From: Thermothielavioides terrestris NRRL 8126
Taxonomy: Eukaryota; Ascomycota; Sordariomycetes; Sordariales; Chaetomiaceae
Direction of reading: 5' to 3'
Assembly (NCBI RefSeq): GCF_000226115.1
Contig: NC_016458.1
Location: 6,048,001 to 6,112,000, forward strand
DNA: 64,000 bases
In this document: positions 1 through 11,256 of the stretch, piece after piece
How the letters are laid out: each line of letters opens with the position of its first letter
Numbering within the stretch: position 1 is the first letter of the stretch
Notes under the pieces: model-generated
Told to the model about the DNA's origin: nothing
What the model saw: the letters and a program-made list of their open reading frames with translations, nothing else
The model's database searches: none
Position numbers and translations under genes: made by a program

Positions 1-632
1 GAAGATGAGGCGGCGGCCGCCGCCACGTCGTCGCCTGCGTGCGCGAGCAGCGCCTCGGCCACCTCCTGCCAGTGGTAGGGCAGGTAGCCGGCGGGAGCGT
101 CGGCGGTGCAGGAGGGGCGGAAGGGCGCGGAGAGGGGGGTGTCGGTGGAGTTGTTGTAAGCGTCTTGGCGGTGCGCGATGCCGGGGCGGGAGGGGTCGGC
201 GCGGGCAGGCGGCGGCGGCGGGTCGGAGAAGGCGGTCGGGTGTTCTTTGGTCTCGCGGTGGATGAGCGCTGAGAGGGAGGACGGGTGGAGCCAGGGCGGC
301 GGGACGATGTTGGCGCGACGTTGCTTCTTGAGGAGGAGGGCCAGCCAGAGCGGGAGGTCGGCGCGGTGTGGCGGGCGGAGAGGTGGGGTTTTTCCCTAGG
401 GGAGGGACAGACAGAGTATTAGCAAGCGGGCGGGAAGAAAAATGAAATTGGATCCCAGGCGCGCGGCGGGAAGAGAAGACACGGAAGGGAGGAAAAAAGA
501 TCAAAGGGGTGCCAGTACAGCAAGCAAGTCGATACTTTCGAGCCGTTGGCGCGGCACGACGGTGACGAGCTCCATCTCGGCGAGGAAGGCCACCTCGGCG
601 TGAGTTAGGCCTGGCGGGAGTGGAAGCGCCAT
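1..632 (-). CDS. PSF2: GINS complex subunit Psf2 (partial, 5' part)
   Basis: Psf2 is one of four subunits of GINS, which joins Cdc45 and Mcm2-7 in the nuclear replicative helicase (CMG). Exon 1 (632-519) encodes 38 residues from ATG 632, including [18 protein letters not shown], the N-terminal hallmark of Psf2. A 123-nt intron (518-396, CCTAG acceptor) leads in phase 0 into exon 2 (395 to the window edge) with [20 protein letters not shown] and later the LPYHW block before an Ala-rich stretch. The two exons join without a frame change, which supports the model. The gene leaves the window on the left, so the C-terminus is missing. The reading frames on the plus strand here are shadows of this GC-rich gene. 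Identification rests on recognised family motifs. Confidence 0.9.
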
Positions 633-1219
633 TGCGGATCTGGTGCTGCAGGCGCCGGGTCGGATGTCACCTCATCGTGTGCGACAGTGGTGGTGGGCGG
701 CTTCTCGCATGCGCGCAACGCGCAGTGGCTGCGATTGGCTTGTCTTTGCCGCGGACGCGTGCGGGAGAACACGAAGCAGTCGGAGTTGAGATGTTGAGAT
801 TGGCATGGCAGGATTCACACAGCGGGGCACATCTGACGTTGCGCTTGGCTTTGCAGTGAGTTAGCGCCTTGGCGTCTCACAGGGCTGAAAGCGCTGGGGT
901 CGGCGGGGGTGCATGCTTTCTGCAGCCCCGGCGCGGTCCGTTGGAGTGGGGCAGGCCGAAGTGTGCCTCGCCGATCTTAGCATCTGACATCACATAAGCA
1001 CCCGCCGCGCGACGGCTGTTCGGGTCCGGGAGCCGCGGACGCAACCCACCTGTGCGAGGCCACTGTGCCACAAGAAGGATGATTAGACCTATGTACTGCG
1101 TGCAGGGTACACAGCTTCGCGACACCGATGGCTCGGGTCACCCAGCCACGAGCGTCTGTGTCACGTCAGGGGTAAGGGGTTCAGAGCTTGGCATAACGCA
1201 CTGGCCATAGTTTCCCCAC
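633..1219. other. Intergenic, upstream of PSF2
   Basis: GC-normal spacer that should hold the PSF2 promoter. The short frames on both strands have no recognisable motif or intron structure. From about 1200 the base composition switches abruptly to AT-rich DNA. Confidence 0.5.
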
Positions 1220-1325
1220 TCCTAGATATATATATACTACGCTCTGTTCGCTCTTTAGCTTTCCTTTGTACTAGAACAACGTACTCTCTTTGCATTCCGA
1301 TGCTCTACTACGATCCTACCGTTGT

Positions 1326-1359
1326 ATCTACACCTTATAGCTCGCTATAGTATATTAGT
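1326..1359 (+). repeat. Direct repeat flanking the Copia fragment (left copy)
   Basis: 34 bp that match 2867-2900. Every difference is a C/T or G/A transition, with the left copy always in the mutated (T/A) state, for example TGCA in the right copy and TATA here. Could be a remnant of a terminal repeat or an internal duplication. Confidence 0.6.
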
Positions 1360-2866
1360 TATAAGCCTAGGCGCTCTATAATTGCACGTAGCAAGTAACC
1401 TATAGCAAGCTCTCTCTCTCTCCTTTTCTTATACTTTGCATCTTAATATAACGACCACCGAGAGTAACTCAACTATTACGCTCTAGTCTTATGTAGATTA
1501 GACTAAGTAGTTTATAGAGCTTAAGATCTTAGCCCTAAGCAATAGCATCTAGGATAAATATAATCTAGATGCTCCTAATAAGCCCTAGGATAAATGACTA
1601 AAAGTTCCTATAGAGGAAAATACAATCGAAGAGCTTTATAAGAAGTACGCTAAAGTATTAGACGTTCTTTTGAAGTAAGTTTAGGCTCCTATCGAATAAG
1701 AGGTTACTACTAAGCTCGAAGCTATATATAAGGACTACTTTATAATCTCTACTATCTAGGAGAATAGGGTTAAATCGCGTTCACTTATCAACTAGTAGAT
1801 TATATACTCTATTTATTGGCCTTTGCTCAACGTTATATATATCGCTATCTTGAACGCTAGCCTTAGTAGCCTCTAGGCCCTTATCTATAAGCTCTATAAG
1901 TAGCTTGCGCCTACTAATACTCTTATAGAAGATATAGCTACTTATTAGTATATAATAGTCCTATAAAAAGCTTATAGAGTAGATATCAATCTATATAAAT
2001 AGTACTATTCTTAGAACAAGGCGTACCTATACGTAAAGAGCTTCGATATCCTAGAGGTTGTCGGACCTAGAGCTTCTAAGCATCTTATTAAGGCGGTTAG
2101 CCACTGGATCGCCCTAGACTAGGCTCGCTATTAGCTCTCTGAGATCAAGGTACTCGAAGCTAAGGGGCATCTAATTCCTACTCTCGATAAACTAGGCGCT
2201 CGCCTTAGTATTTAGATCGACAACGCCTACTCTAAGGGGCTTGGCTATAGCGTATTTACCTCTTTAGAAGTAGCTTAAGGCAATAGTTCCTCGGATAGTA
2301 TAGGCTTTTATAGCTTAAAGCTCTACCTATACCTTTATAAGGCCAATAGTAAATATAAGTAGAAGCTAGTCGACTACTAGTTTCTCTAAACGGTAATCAC
2401 TAGGGTAGAGAAGGGCTATTATAAGCTCTTAGAAGTATAGATTACTAAAATTAGAGAGCGCTTTAACGAACTAAAGTAGTATTCTCTCTAGGAGAGCTTC
2501 TAAAAGCGGTATAGCACTAGCTCTATAAAGCAAAGGAACTCTAGCTTAGCTTTTCCTAATAAGGTCGTCTATACTATTATCGACCTAAACCTCCTTAGCG
2601 AGGGAGCTCACTACCTATTTATATTCTCGACCACTATTATTTACTAGCTCTCTTAGAACACTCTCCTCGACAATTATACTACTTTATATATCGTTAATAA
2701 TAAGAAGCTTCTAGTGCTTAGTACCTTTGTACTATCAGAAGACGGTAATTATATAGAAGTAGGTACTACTACTTTCCCTATTTTAGGAAGAGGAGAGCGT
2801 ATTATAAAGGGGGTACTAGATAAAGAGTAGGGGAAAGGAACTATAGACCTTTATTTAAAGAACGTC

Positions 2867-2900
2867 ATCTACACCTTGCAGCTCGCTATAGCGTGTCAGT
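2867..2900 (+). repeat. Direct repeat flanking the Copia fragment (right copy)
   Basis: Partner of 1326-1359, 1541 bp away and less mutated. It coincides with the point where the Copia-like frame ends and normal composition returns. Confidence 0.6.
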
Positions 2901-3575
2901 CTGCCTTGCATTCCCTCGCGCCGCTTTGCCACCGCCTCGCTTAAAGAGCAAACTTCATGCCCGTGCCCCCAGCCAACGAGGAGTTTGCTAACTCGGCCTA
3001 TAGTGCACGAGCATGTTATCGTGGAACCTGCTGCGTCGCCGTGCGGGCGGAGCTTGTTGCCTGACCGTTACAGCCTCAAAATAATCAGGGAGACCGATTT
3101 GGCCCTGTCTTTACTTGTTCGGCTCCCTAGGCAGCGTCATTCTTTAGGCCTCAATCCTTTCGCACGATTCGGCGCAGCCATCTCTAACTGTGTCTTCCCT
3201 CCTTGACAGCCCGGGACCCTGCTCAAGAATGCAGGGAACATGTAACAGAAAAGAGAAATCAATTAACTCGTAAGTGTCGTTACCGCTTTGAAACGTAGCT
3301 CACGCCTCGAGAATAGCTTGTCATAAACTCCCAGCCCAGGGGTCGGGTGCGCATGTAACGCATCCTCCCCCCCCCCTCCCCCTTCCCCCCTGACCCAAGT
3401 ACCTGTACCACCGTCCTAACACCGGCCATGGTATCCCAGCTGAAACGAAGCGAAAAGAAACTGAAAACAAAATAGAAAAAAAAATGAAAAGAAAAATGAA
3501 AAAAAAAAAAATGAAATCATCACAAATCTCACATATAACACACGTGCTGCCCCCCTCATCACATTGCCTTGTACA
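2901..3575. other. Intergenic, with A-rich tract
   Basis: GC-normal sequence without a supportable gene. A C-rich run lies at about 3366-3390 and an A-rich low-complexity tract at about 3470-3516. The segment just left of 3576 should be the 3' UTR of the zinc-finger gene. Confidence 0.5.
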
Positions 3576-4514
3576 TTACCTAGCGAAGCCTCCTCCTCTG
3601 GCCGCCCGCGCGGGTCTGGTCCGAGTCTTCTGGCGCCCGTGCTTTCGGGTGAGATGGCGCGTCAGATGGTCCTTGCGAGCATAGGACCTGCCACACCACT
3701 CGCAAATCCGCCTCGCAGTCGATACCTTGTACTCGGCGGCACGCTCCGGGTGTCTGGACGCGATGTGCTTGTTCAGCTCGGCTTTGAACGGATGCCCCTT
3801 GCCGCAGATCGGACAGCGCTCCGGCCGGATCTGGTAGCGCCATTTTCTTCTGTATTTGTGTTTTTCGGGCTCCGGTTAGGTATCAACACTTGATCTGCGG
3901 GGGGTGTGTTCATTCTCCACGTACGAGGAAACGCCAGGAGGGCGGTCTTCCATGGTGAGACTCGGGGGTGAACTGGTCATTTGGGAGGGATGATGCCGAC
4001 TTTCTGGAAAGATGGCGCCCGTTTCGCTGGTGACAGATTCCCCTATGTTTGCGTATGCGCTGCTTTGCGGATGGCTTGCTGGTATTTCGCTCCCTGGCAT
4101 AACAACAAACCCAAGCATTGCTTCGAGATTCGGACCAAACCGTGGGGACTGCGATAGCATGAAGGGAGAGTCCCATGTAGTCAAAGGGGTAGCGAAGTCG
4201 AAGTCGAAGTCGGACTCGCCTGATGACGGACTCCAGAGACCGTCGCTTGAGCTGTTCGGAGTGGGGGCCGTAGCCACGCACTCGGGCTTGGCTTCGGGTG
4301 GATCCAGGTCCGGAATCATATCCAGGGGGTCGCAGCTCAGCAGGTCGAGTGACGTGATATCCCTGTTGCTGTCGGAGGAAAGAGCACCGAGCGAATCGTC
4401 GCTAATCGATGCCGAGTAAGAGTCGCATGCGTCCTGGACGGGCACCCCATCCCAGTTGCCGTCACCCCAGGATTCCCATCCCCGGGGGTGGAGCTCGGCA
4501 TACGGCAGCGCCAT
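3576..4514 (-). CDS. C2H2 zinc-finger transcription factor (two C-terminal fingers)
   Basis: Probable nuclear DNA-binding regulator. The spliced model is exon 1 4514-3925 and exon 2 3849-3576, giving 287 aa. The intron 3924-3850 is 75 nt with donor GTACGT, branch CTAAC and acceptor ACAG. It contains an in-frame TAA (3878-3876), so it must be removed to reach the fingers. Exon 1 encodes an acidic, Ser/Pro-rich region (FDFDFATPLTTWDSPF and similar), plausible as an activation domain. Exon 2 carries two fingers, CPIC-x12-HIASRH and CEWC-x12-HLTRKH, both with C-x2-C-x12-H-x4-H spacing, then a basic Arg-rich tail. ATG 4514 is chosen because of its ACCATGG context; the frame upstream of it is open back to about 4556 but has no ATG. 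No named orthologue recognised. Confidence 0.82.
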
Positions 4515-7500
4515 GGTGTGCACGGCGTGGCAGGATCTTTGGCGTTCGGCGCACACCCAGAGGGCGGACCGCTGTTTGCGTTTCGGTAAGCTGTCGAGAT
4601 GTCGATCGTTGAGAGCAATGGATTCAATGTATGTATCCGCGTTTTGCGGATGGCGCGGGACCTTTTATCGACTTATCCAGGTCCACCAATCTGCTGTGGA
4701 CGCAAAAGAGGTCAGCGCGGGCAATAACTGGCAAGGCGGCATGGCAACATACGTTATCCATGGTAAACGCGAGCGAGTAATCCATCGCCAGCCTCTTTCC
4801 GTTCAGGTCTGCAGTGGGGGACGAGGACCAAGAGCCTCCGGACTGCTTTGCGGCATCCTGCCATGTTCCCTGTGCCCGCGAAGAAGGATGGGCCCGTTTC
4901 AGAGAGCTCACCGGGCGCAAGGCATCTAGTTGTCCGCAGAGACGGGCAACTTCCATCACGCCGGTGCGCCCCTTCACAGGGTCCCCGTCTCCTCGAGCGA
5001 GGGTGCCGTGGTTCGAAGCGCAAATCATCGAGGCTTTTGCGAAGTCCATCCCTTGAAGCCTGTGCGAAGGGTCAGCGTTCTAGGTCAACATGAAATGGCT
5101 GACTTTTTCCGGGATGGGGTGGCTCCCACAGCTTGACTTGGAACGGAGAAAAGAGGTTCTCTCGACTGGGGGAAGAAGGAAGCGAAGGAAGAAGGACGAG
5201 ACCAAAAAATGCCGGAAACAGTGCTTGCACAACTACCCCGCGCTCCCGTTGGCTCCTGTACATATGTGTCCAGGAGCCAACGGGAGCCTGAAATGGTCGG
5301 CGTAGTCATGCAAGCACTGTTTCCGGCGAGACCCAAGAGACGACTGGGAGATCGGTTGTGGAGAAGATGGAGAGAAGTACAGACAGCTTCGCGCACCAAC
5401 GGTGGGACGGTGCTGGGGTTTTAAGGCCTGGGACGACCCCTCATGTGTACCTCTACGGGACCCGCCAACAGTTACATTGGGCGCTGTCCAGCCTGGTTTC
5501 CCGCAGGTATTCAGTAAACGCACGTTGATTGGACCTCCCGGGGTCCAACACTCATTTTTCGGTCAGGTTCCATGGCTGTCCAAGCTATGCGCCATTGGAT
5601 GCCTTGTCTGTCTGTCTTTCTGAGTCCTACATGCATGCAGACTCCCGAACGGGAGTCTCTGCGAGTGCCCTGATGCCCACCTGCGTTGACTCACACTTGC
5701 CCTCAGGAAGGGAAGAGATGGGGAAAAATCTCCTGGGGAGGTCCCTTGGTTGCTCTATCCAGGAAAGGCGGGAGGCAAGGCCAGAAGGCGCTCAACTGGC
5801 CGCCAGTGGAAAAGGAAGTCCAACGATGCCGGCGCATTTCTAGAGCGTGAAAGACGAGACGGCCAACAGACATACTAATTGAATCAGCTGTATGGAATCA
5901 GTCGATATATGTTGCATGTAGATCTTCTAGCCACGGTTAGATAGGCGCACTATCCACGTATCGGTAGAGATAGCAGTAATGTCGACTGTGGTCCACCTGC
6001 GTCTAGACGGCCAACCTGCTGTCAGTCTCAAGAACTGTGTCGACACAAGTGGTTTCCCCTTCTCCAGGAACACTTCGATAGTTAGCGAGGCCGCCCGATT
6101 CCCAACCCGGCGGTAGCTTTCGACTTAAAAGCAAATCACACCGAGGACCACTGCGGCCCCGGCCGTGCCAGGCAGTTGATTGAAAATAAATGGTTTCAGT
6201 CCCTGTCGCTGGCCGACAATCTCTCTTCTCAGATTTAAGACGACGTCGCCGCCAAGTCATTCTCAGCCATCTGTGGCAGTCGCACAGAGGATCCTTCCGC
6301 CTGGTCATAGACCGTCGGCCCGAGAAAGTTGCCTAGCCTTGTTATTTTGGTGTCTCTTCATGCCTCGATGGTGGTGAGCAATCAAGTTCGTAATCCGCCT
6401 CGGAGCGCGCCCCCGTTTCGGCCATGTTTGCCGCAGTCTGCGGCGGTGCGTGCGACGAGGGCCATCAGCTGAAGGATGCCAAGGCAGCAGCAAACTGCAC
6501 TTTGCCAGTCCCATCTTTTATGTGACGCCAAAAAGTTCCTGTGATTATTATGTGTTGCACAAAAAAAAAACTGTTGGGTTTGAGGCTCACGTTATCGCAG
6601 CTGTCCGGTAGCCATAACCTGACCTTCTCCTGTGGTAGTGTATGGTAATTGCCAAGGTGGAGACCCCATTTCGGCTAGATACCAGGTAACTTCGGTTTTG
6701 GGCTGAGGATGGCATCGGCTAGTCGTTCGGCGTTCGGCTTCAATAGCCGAACTGCAGCTCAATCGCTGGTTGGGATTCAGCGAGCTTGGCTGTACTAGCT
6801 GACTGAGCACCAGCCTCCATTCATGAGCAAAAGCGGCCCATACAGACGGTACAGTTCAGCGTTGGACATCCAGGACGTTTGCGCTCAGCGTCATCCGTAG
6901 TGGCACATCAGATTGTAAGCCAACAGGGCAGGGTGCTGACCAGGGTTACAGGGCGCGTCGATTCGGCATTTTCCGGGGGGGTTTGTCAGGGGTGGTTAGA
7001 CCGTTAGGCAGGTGGTTTCATGGTGCCAAGCTGCGCGAGTTTACACTGCATTCCTAGCTCCACAGTCGCTGGAGGGAGCGATGTAGAAGGGCTGGCCGAA
7101 GCAGCGACAGACTGTTTGTGTATACCTTGGACGGTGGGAGAATGCATGCTCGGACTGTCCGGATCCCGTGCCGAACTGCTCGGATTTTCGGGCCTGGCCG
7201 GGTGCATGACCGGCTGCGCCCGGGGCGATTGGGGGTTTGGAACTTTGGATTGAATGGGCCGTGGCCGTGCTCGCTTCATCCGCCGCATTCACAATCCCAC
7301 CCAGGTAGCCGGATTCCCCAAACCGAACCCAAGCTTCGGCTTTGACACATTGTGCGCTCCCCTCTCGTGACTAATTGACCAATGACTAGCCGGTGTTTCC
7401 TTTCCCGGGTCTCCCTAGCTGGACCCGTCATACTGTCTCTTCTCCGGAGCATCAAGGCTTTGCAGTGGCTCAGGAGCGCCAGCCCGACTAGGCACCGAAC

Positions 7501-7585
7501 CTGGAGGGAAACCAAACACCCGCCGAAGGTTGTAGGCAGCTTCGAGGCATCGCGATGCTTCATTCTCTATCGCCTCTTCGATCTC
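4515..7585. other. Long intergenic region with no recognised gene
   Basis: About 3 kb of GC-normal sequence. Reading frames of 60-140 codons occur on both strands (for example 5049-4624 minus) but none shows a domain, a signal peptide or convincing splice-joined exons. The part next to 4514 should hold the promoter of the zinc-finger gene. The one clear structure is the hairpin at 5211-5327. A run of ten A lies near 6560. Confidence 0.45.
5211..5327. repeat. 117-bp near-palindromic hairpin
   Basis: The outer arms are a perfect 19-bp inverted repeat (5211-5229 GCCGGAAACAGTGCTTGCA with 5309-5327). Inside is a second perfect 17-bp inverted repeat (5242-5258 with 5271-5287) around a 12-nt loop centred on ACATATGT. 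ACTAC at 5232-5236 can also pair with GTAGT at 5302-5306. No coding match. It could be a small foldback element or a hairpin RNA source. Confidence 0.85.
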
Positions 7586-7593
7586 TATATAAG
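7586..7593 (+). promoter_or_regulatory. Putative TATA box
   Basis: TATATAAG about 175 nt upstream of ATG 7767, followed by a C/T-rich leader typical of fungal 5' UTRs. Position and motif only. Confidence 0.45.
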
Positions 7594-7766
7594 TCATGGA
7601 CACCAACTCGACATGTCGACCACACTCAACCAGCAGCTGCCGCAGCCACTTCAGAGGACACACCACAATATCCTCGCCTCCTAGCATCAGCCTCCAGCTT
7701 CTCATCTCCTCGAAGTTCAGTAACCCAAACATCCTCCGTTCGAAACATTCCTCAGTCTCGCCCGCA

Positions 7767-8057
7767 ATGTCTTCCAGCGGTAAGGGAAGTTCATCTTCCT
7801 CTCGGAACTGGAACGACCTGCTCAAGCACGGTTCGGCACTCAGCATCCTCAAGCCCGATGTCGCCTTCCCTCCGTACGGCGGAAGCTCCAGCTCGGGCGG
7901 TTCCTCTGGTTCCTCGTCTGGCGGCACGTCGGGCGGTACCTCATACCCCTCGGGTGGCGTACGTTTTGCTCTCGGCAGCTCCGACGACTCTTTTCTAGCG
8001 GAGTACTGACTGATTCCTCCTCTGCAACAGCAAAGTTCCGGTGGCACCACGCGTTAA
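7767..8057 (+). CDS. Small Ser/Gly-rich protein of unknown function (72 aa)
   Basis: Exon 1 is 7767-7958 and exon 2 8031-8057, joined over a 72-nt intron with donor GTACGT, branch TACTGAC, a pyrimidine tract and acceptor CAACAG. Splicing is phase 0. Unspliced, the frame would end at 8009. The product starts MSSSGKGSSSSSRNWNDLLK, has a short non-repetitive core (about residues 14-37, HGSALSILKPDVAFPPYGG), then a Ser/Gly/Thr-rich tail that exon 2 continues in the same style, which supports the splice. Codon use is GC3-biased and a TATA-like motif lies upstream. No signal peptide or membrane segment. A 211-codon frame on the opposite strand (8050-7415) overlaps it and is judged a shadow. No function can be assigned. 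Confidence 0.7.
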
Positions 8058-9648
8058 GCGTGCGTGGATTTCCGCAATGATATGTCTCTCCTATTTTCAC
8101 CTTTTTACCTCCGGACTGAGGATCATTGGTGGTGTTTGGCGTTGAGGTTGCTCTTTTCAACTAGATGTTTGATTTTTTGTGACTTTGGGAACACGGCTAT
8201 AGCGGGCTTGGCCTGGATGTCGATTGCCTGGAGCAATCGGGCGTATGTTGGCATTTTTGGGACATTTAGCTTTTCTTGGGCTTCTCGTGGGGCATTACAT
8301 CGGTGCTAGGTACACTTAGAAAGGCTTGCTGCGCAGCACGGACTCGACTTCCCAGAGATCAACGATCCTTTTTCTTTTCTTTTTCTTTTTCTTTCTTTTT
8401 TTTTTCCCCTCTTGTTACGTTAGTCCACCCACCATGGCCTATTACATTGTCGTGATGCGAAGGTTTTCAGGCCAGATCACTACGCCAGTGCGTCCCCAAC
8501 ATGGCGGAGAGGCCTCACACCGGAGATTTCCAGGGACAAACTTGATATTGCATGCATGATGCCTGGAAACGGCGCAGCAGCAGCAACAGCAGTAACTTAC
8601 GGAGACACAATGTGGCATGGCCACCTTTTCGAGGTATGGACATGTACTGTACCTGACCCGGGTGGCCGGTCGCTCATCCTGCGGCTGACCAGTCGGCCTT
8701 GCCTGCCTAAAATCCGAATCCTCCACGCAGGCACCGGCTCACTATTCACCTATGCAGAGATGTGTCCTCAGCCCTACGCTCGCCAAGCCACGCCCTAATT
8801 AGTCTACACAAGCTACACAAGTGTTTTAAGGTTATTCCGTGCCGCGCGGAACCGAACCCGCATGGCCTGCAGTGCCGGAGGGCCTGCCTGTTTGGCTTGG
8901 ATTCGAGAATCGCGCTCTCCAATTTCAATTGCTTGACGCCCGGGGGTTGCTCGATCCAACTATCCGATAAATCGAGACTCTCAATCGAGCAAATTCTCCC
9001 AACACCAAACCGTGAACAACTCGTCTGCACGGTCCTCCCTCCAGCTTTTTTTATCATGTGGGTTGCGAGCCAATCAGCCAAGCCGCCCAACGTAAAGGAG
9101 GGGGACGCAGAACCCTGTGTCAGGTGGTAGCACCATAGGGTCGCAGCTCGTTGCCGTCAGTGCGAGTATGCAAGTGATGCGGGGAGCCGTTCCCTGAAAT
9201 GGATCACTGCTTGCCGGTTTCGCGGTTGCCGTGACCCCGGATTCAGGGGCTGAGAGCCGGATCGCCCGGTCTGGTTTCAACCCCGCAAGCAAAAGGGTCC
9301 GTGACACCACGTGCGCGGTCCCTCCGCGCCTGGGAGCATAACATCGCTGGCTAAGATGTGTAAGAGACCCTGCAGCTCATGCGTTGAGTCTCGGTGCTGA
9401 GGGTGGTATCCTTCCGTAGATTGTTGCTGGAGGCTGGGCAGTGGGAGGGGAGCAAGACAGCGACAGTGTGGAATAAATCTGTTCTCTGTCCCCGCCGCAT
9501 GGGAGTTTTCCCCTTGATTTGGTTCTCTTTCGATCTTCCGTCATTTCCTGATTCAATGCTATGTGGATTCTTAACTTGACGACACCCTGTTTAGTTTTGA
9601 TTATACAAAATCACAGAAACCCTGTGAATAATCTGCCGAGGATTCAGC
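8058..9648. other. Intergenic with pyrimidine tract
   Basis: No gene supported. A T/C tract lies at about 8368-8410 and a CAG-type trinucleotide run near 8575-8592. Frames on both strands (such as 8762-9130 plus and 9090-8746 minus) lack recognisable content. The right end should include the promoter of the next gene and possibly a missed signal-peptide exon. Confidence 0.45.
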
Positions 9649-10629
9649 ATGTGTGACAGCGGCGAAGACACCCCTTTTTGCGCTCCAGCAAACGGAGCGG
9701 AGCTCCGGGTGGGAGAGACAGTCGACAGTAAGCCTTTACAAATCGTCCGACGGTGATCATCACACATCTTGCTAACCATATCTCACGCTAAATTAGTTAC
9801 CTGGGACCCCGACTTCATCGCGTCCTCCGCCTCCCCTCCGCCGGCCCAAATCTTCATCCAAGCCGACTTCTCCATCACGCCGACCGACCCGCTCGAGACA
9901 GCTGGCTTCACCTCCCCGGCCCTCGACCCCAACACAGGGACCTTCCCCTGGCCCATTCTCGCCTCCTACATCCCCGCAACCGCCAACGTCACCACCGCCC
10001 TCCTCTCCATCGCCATCCCGCTCTCCAACACCCCCACCAACGGCACCTTCACCCGCATCGGCGAAGGCACCACCCGCTTCCCAGGCCCGCAGGTCCACAT
10101 TCTCCCCGTCGCCTCCACCACTTCCTCCTCTTCCTCTTCCTCCCCACAATCCGTCAGCGCAAACCCGACCGCCGCCTCCGCCGCTCAGTCCCAAAGCGGA
10201 CCCCAAAACCAAACCCAGATCAACGGCACCGCAACCAACGGCCAGCAACCCAACGCGCTCGCCATCGCGCTGCCTGTAGCCCTGGGCGTGGCGACGGCCC
10301 TGCTGATGGCGGCGTACGCGCTGGTGAAGCGGCACCGGCCGGGCTGGCTGCCGCGGGCTCTTCTCGCTAGGCGCGGGGGGGAGCGGAGGGGGTTCGGCGG
10401 CGGCGGCGGTTTTGGGCCTGGTAACCGAGGTGATGGTGGCGGTGACCGCGGGGTTCGCCGCCTGCGGGGCAGGGCGGTGGAGATCAAGGTCGTCAAGACG
10501 GACTTGGACGGGCTGAGGGCGAATGCGGTGCGGATGGTGCAGGTTGGGGGCGGTGGCGGTGGTGGGGGGGCGCAGGGGAGGAATGTCTTCCGGGAGGAGG
10601 TGCTGAGGCAGGAGAGGGAGAGGGTTTAG
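9649..10629 (+). CDS. Single-pass membrane protein with Ser/Thr-rich ectodomain, unknown function
   Basis: Exon 1 (9649-9727) and exon 2 (9797-10629) join over a 69-nt intron (GTAAGC donor, TTAG acceptor) in phase 1, giving 303 aa. The junction restores GETVDITWDPDF, a pattern I know from fungal ectodomain proteins. Residues about 20-115 look like a beta-rich extracellular domain with N-glycosylation sequons (NVT, NGT). A Ser/Gln/Asn-rich stalk follows, then a membrane segment at about 165-188 (ALAIALPVALGVATALLMAA), a basic stop-transfer and a Gly/Arg-rich cytoplasmic tail. The layout resembles a cell-wall sensor or adhesin, but no named family is claimed. No clear signal peptide precedes ATG 9649, so a further 5' exon may exist. 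The long minus-strand frame here (10740-9793) is a GC shadow. Confidence 0.72.
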
Positions 10630-11256
10630 GGTCTTTTGCAATGTTTCGATTCTGTCTTTCTGTCTTGATTGGGTAGGCTGAGTGGAAGGGTAATGGGCAT
10701 TTCTGGGGGAACTCGGGGACGAACAGAGTTCAGGAGCCATGAAAACATAGGTGACAGATGTGTAGTTCTAGCGCTGGAGGGGTCCCGTCAGATCTGAGGA
10801 GGAAAGCAGTATACCACTGGGCCCACTAATCTAATCTTACAAAAGGGCAGAGTGGTCAGAATGATTTATGTCAGCTAACTATATAGTTCGATGTTGGCAG
10901 TGATGCCCCCGCGTTTGAGCATGTGACTATGAGATCCCTTGACCTGCCGCAGATACCACGCCGACCTGCATGATAATACTGCGGCAGAAGGAGCAGGTAT
11001 TAAGATAGGCGGTGAAAATCGGAAGAGGAGAAATAATATCACTAGACGAATATTGGCGTGATGAACGGTTCGGTATAGGTTCTCAAAAAAAGCAAACCTT
11101 GATATCGACGGTTGGATGGGATGAGCGCCAGCGAAAGTAGAACGTGTTGAAGCGCAAGGCAACTTTGACTTGTGGAGGCGAAACGGGAGGAGACTAGAAG
11201 TGGTCGGTTGTGTAGAAACTTGGTAGGGAAGTGTTTCCACGGAGGAGGAAAAGGCA
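10630..11256. other. Intergenic (two converging 3' ends)
   Basis: Lies between the 3' ends of a plus-strand and a minus-strand gene. No supportable gene or RNA seen. Confidence 0.5.

Larger units (their letters stand above)
1220..2900 (+). mobile_element. RIP-degraded Copia-type retrotransposon fragment (gag-protease)
   Basis: AT-rich block with TpA everywhere. A plus-strand frame can be followed from about 1500 to 2880 through many in-frame TAG/TAA codons. It reads like Copia gag followed by the pepsin-like protease: near 2661-2700 the frame gives LLDNYTTLYIVNN, where the Copia protease active site would be, then PILGRGERIIKGVL and GTIDLYLKNVIYT, typical of the region after the protease. 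No integrase, reverse transcriptase or RNase H follows; GC-normal DNA resumes at about 2890. So it is a truncated, inactive copy. Most stops fit CAG/CGA-to-TAG/TGA changes expected from RIP. The left boundary near 1200-1220 is estimated from composition only. Confidence 0.7.

Noticed and set aside
5..399. Three plus-strand frames at the left edge
   Set aside because: Arg/Gly-rich shadows of PSF2 exon 2 on the minus strand.
9793..10740. 315-codon minus-strand frame
   Set aside because: Pro/His/Arg and Gly-rich shadow of the GC-rich membrane-protein gene on the plus strand.
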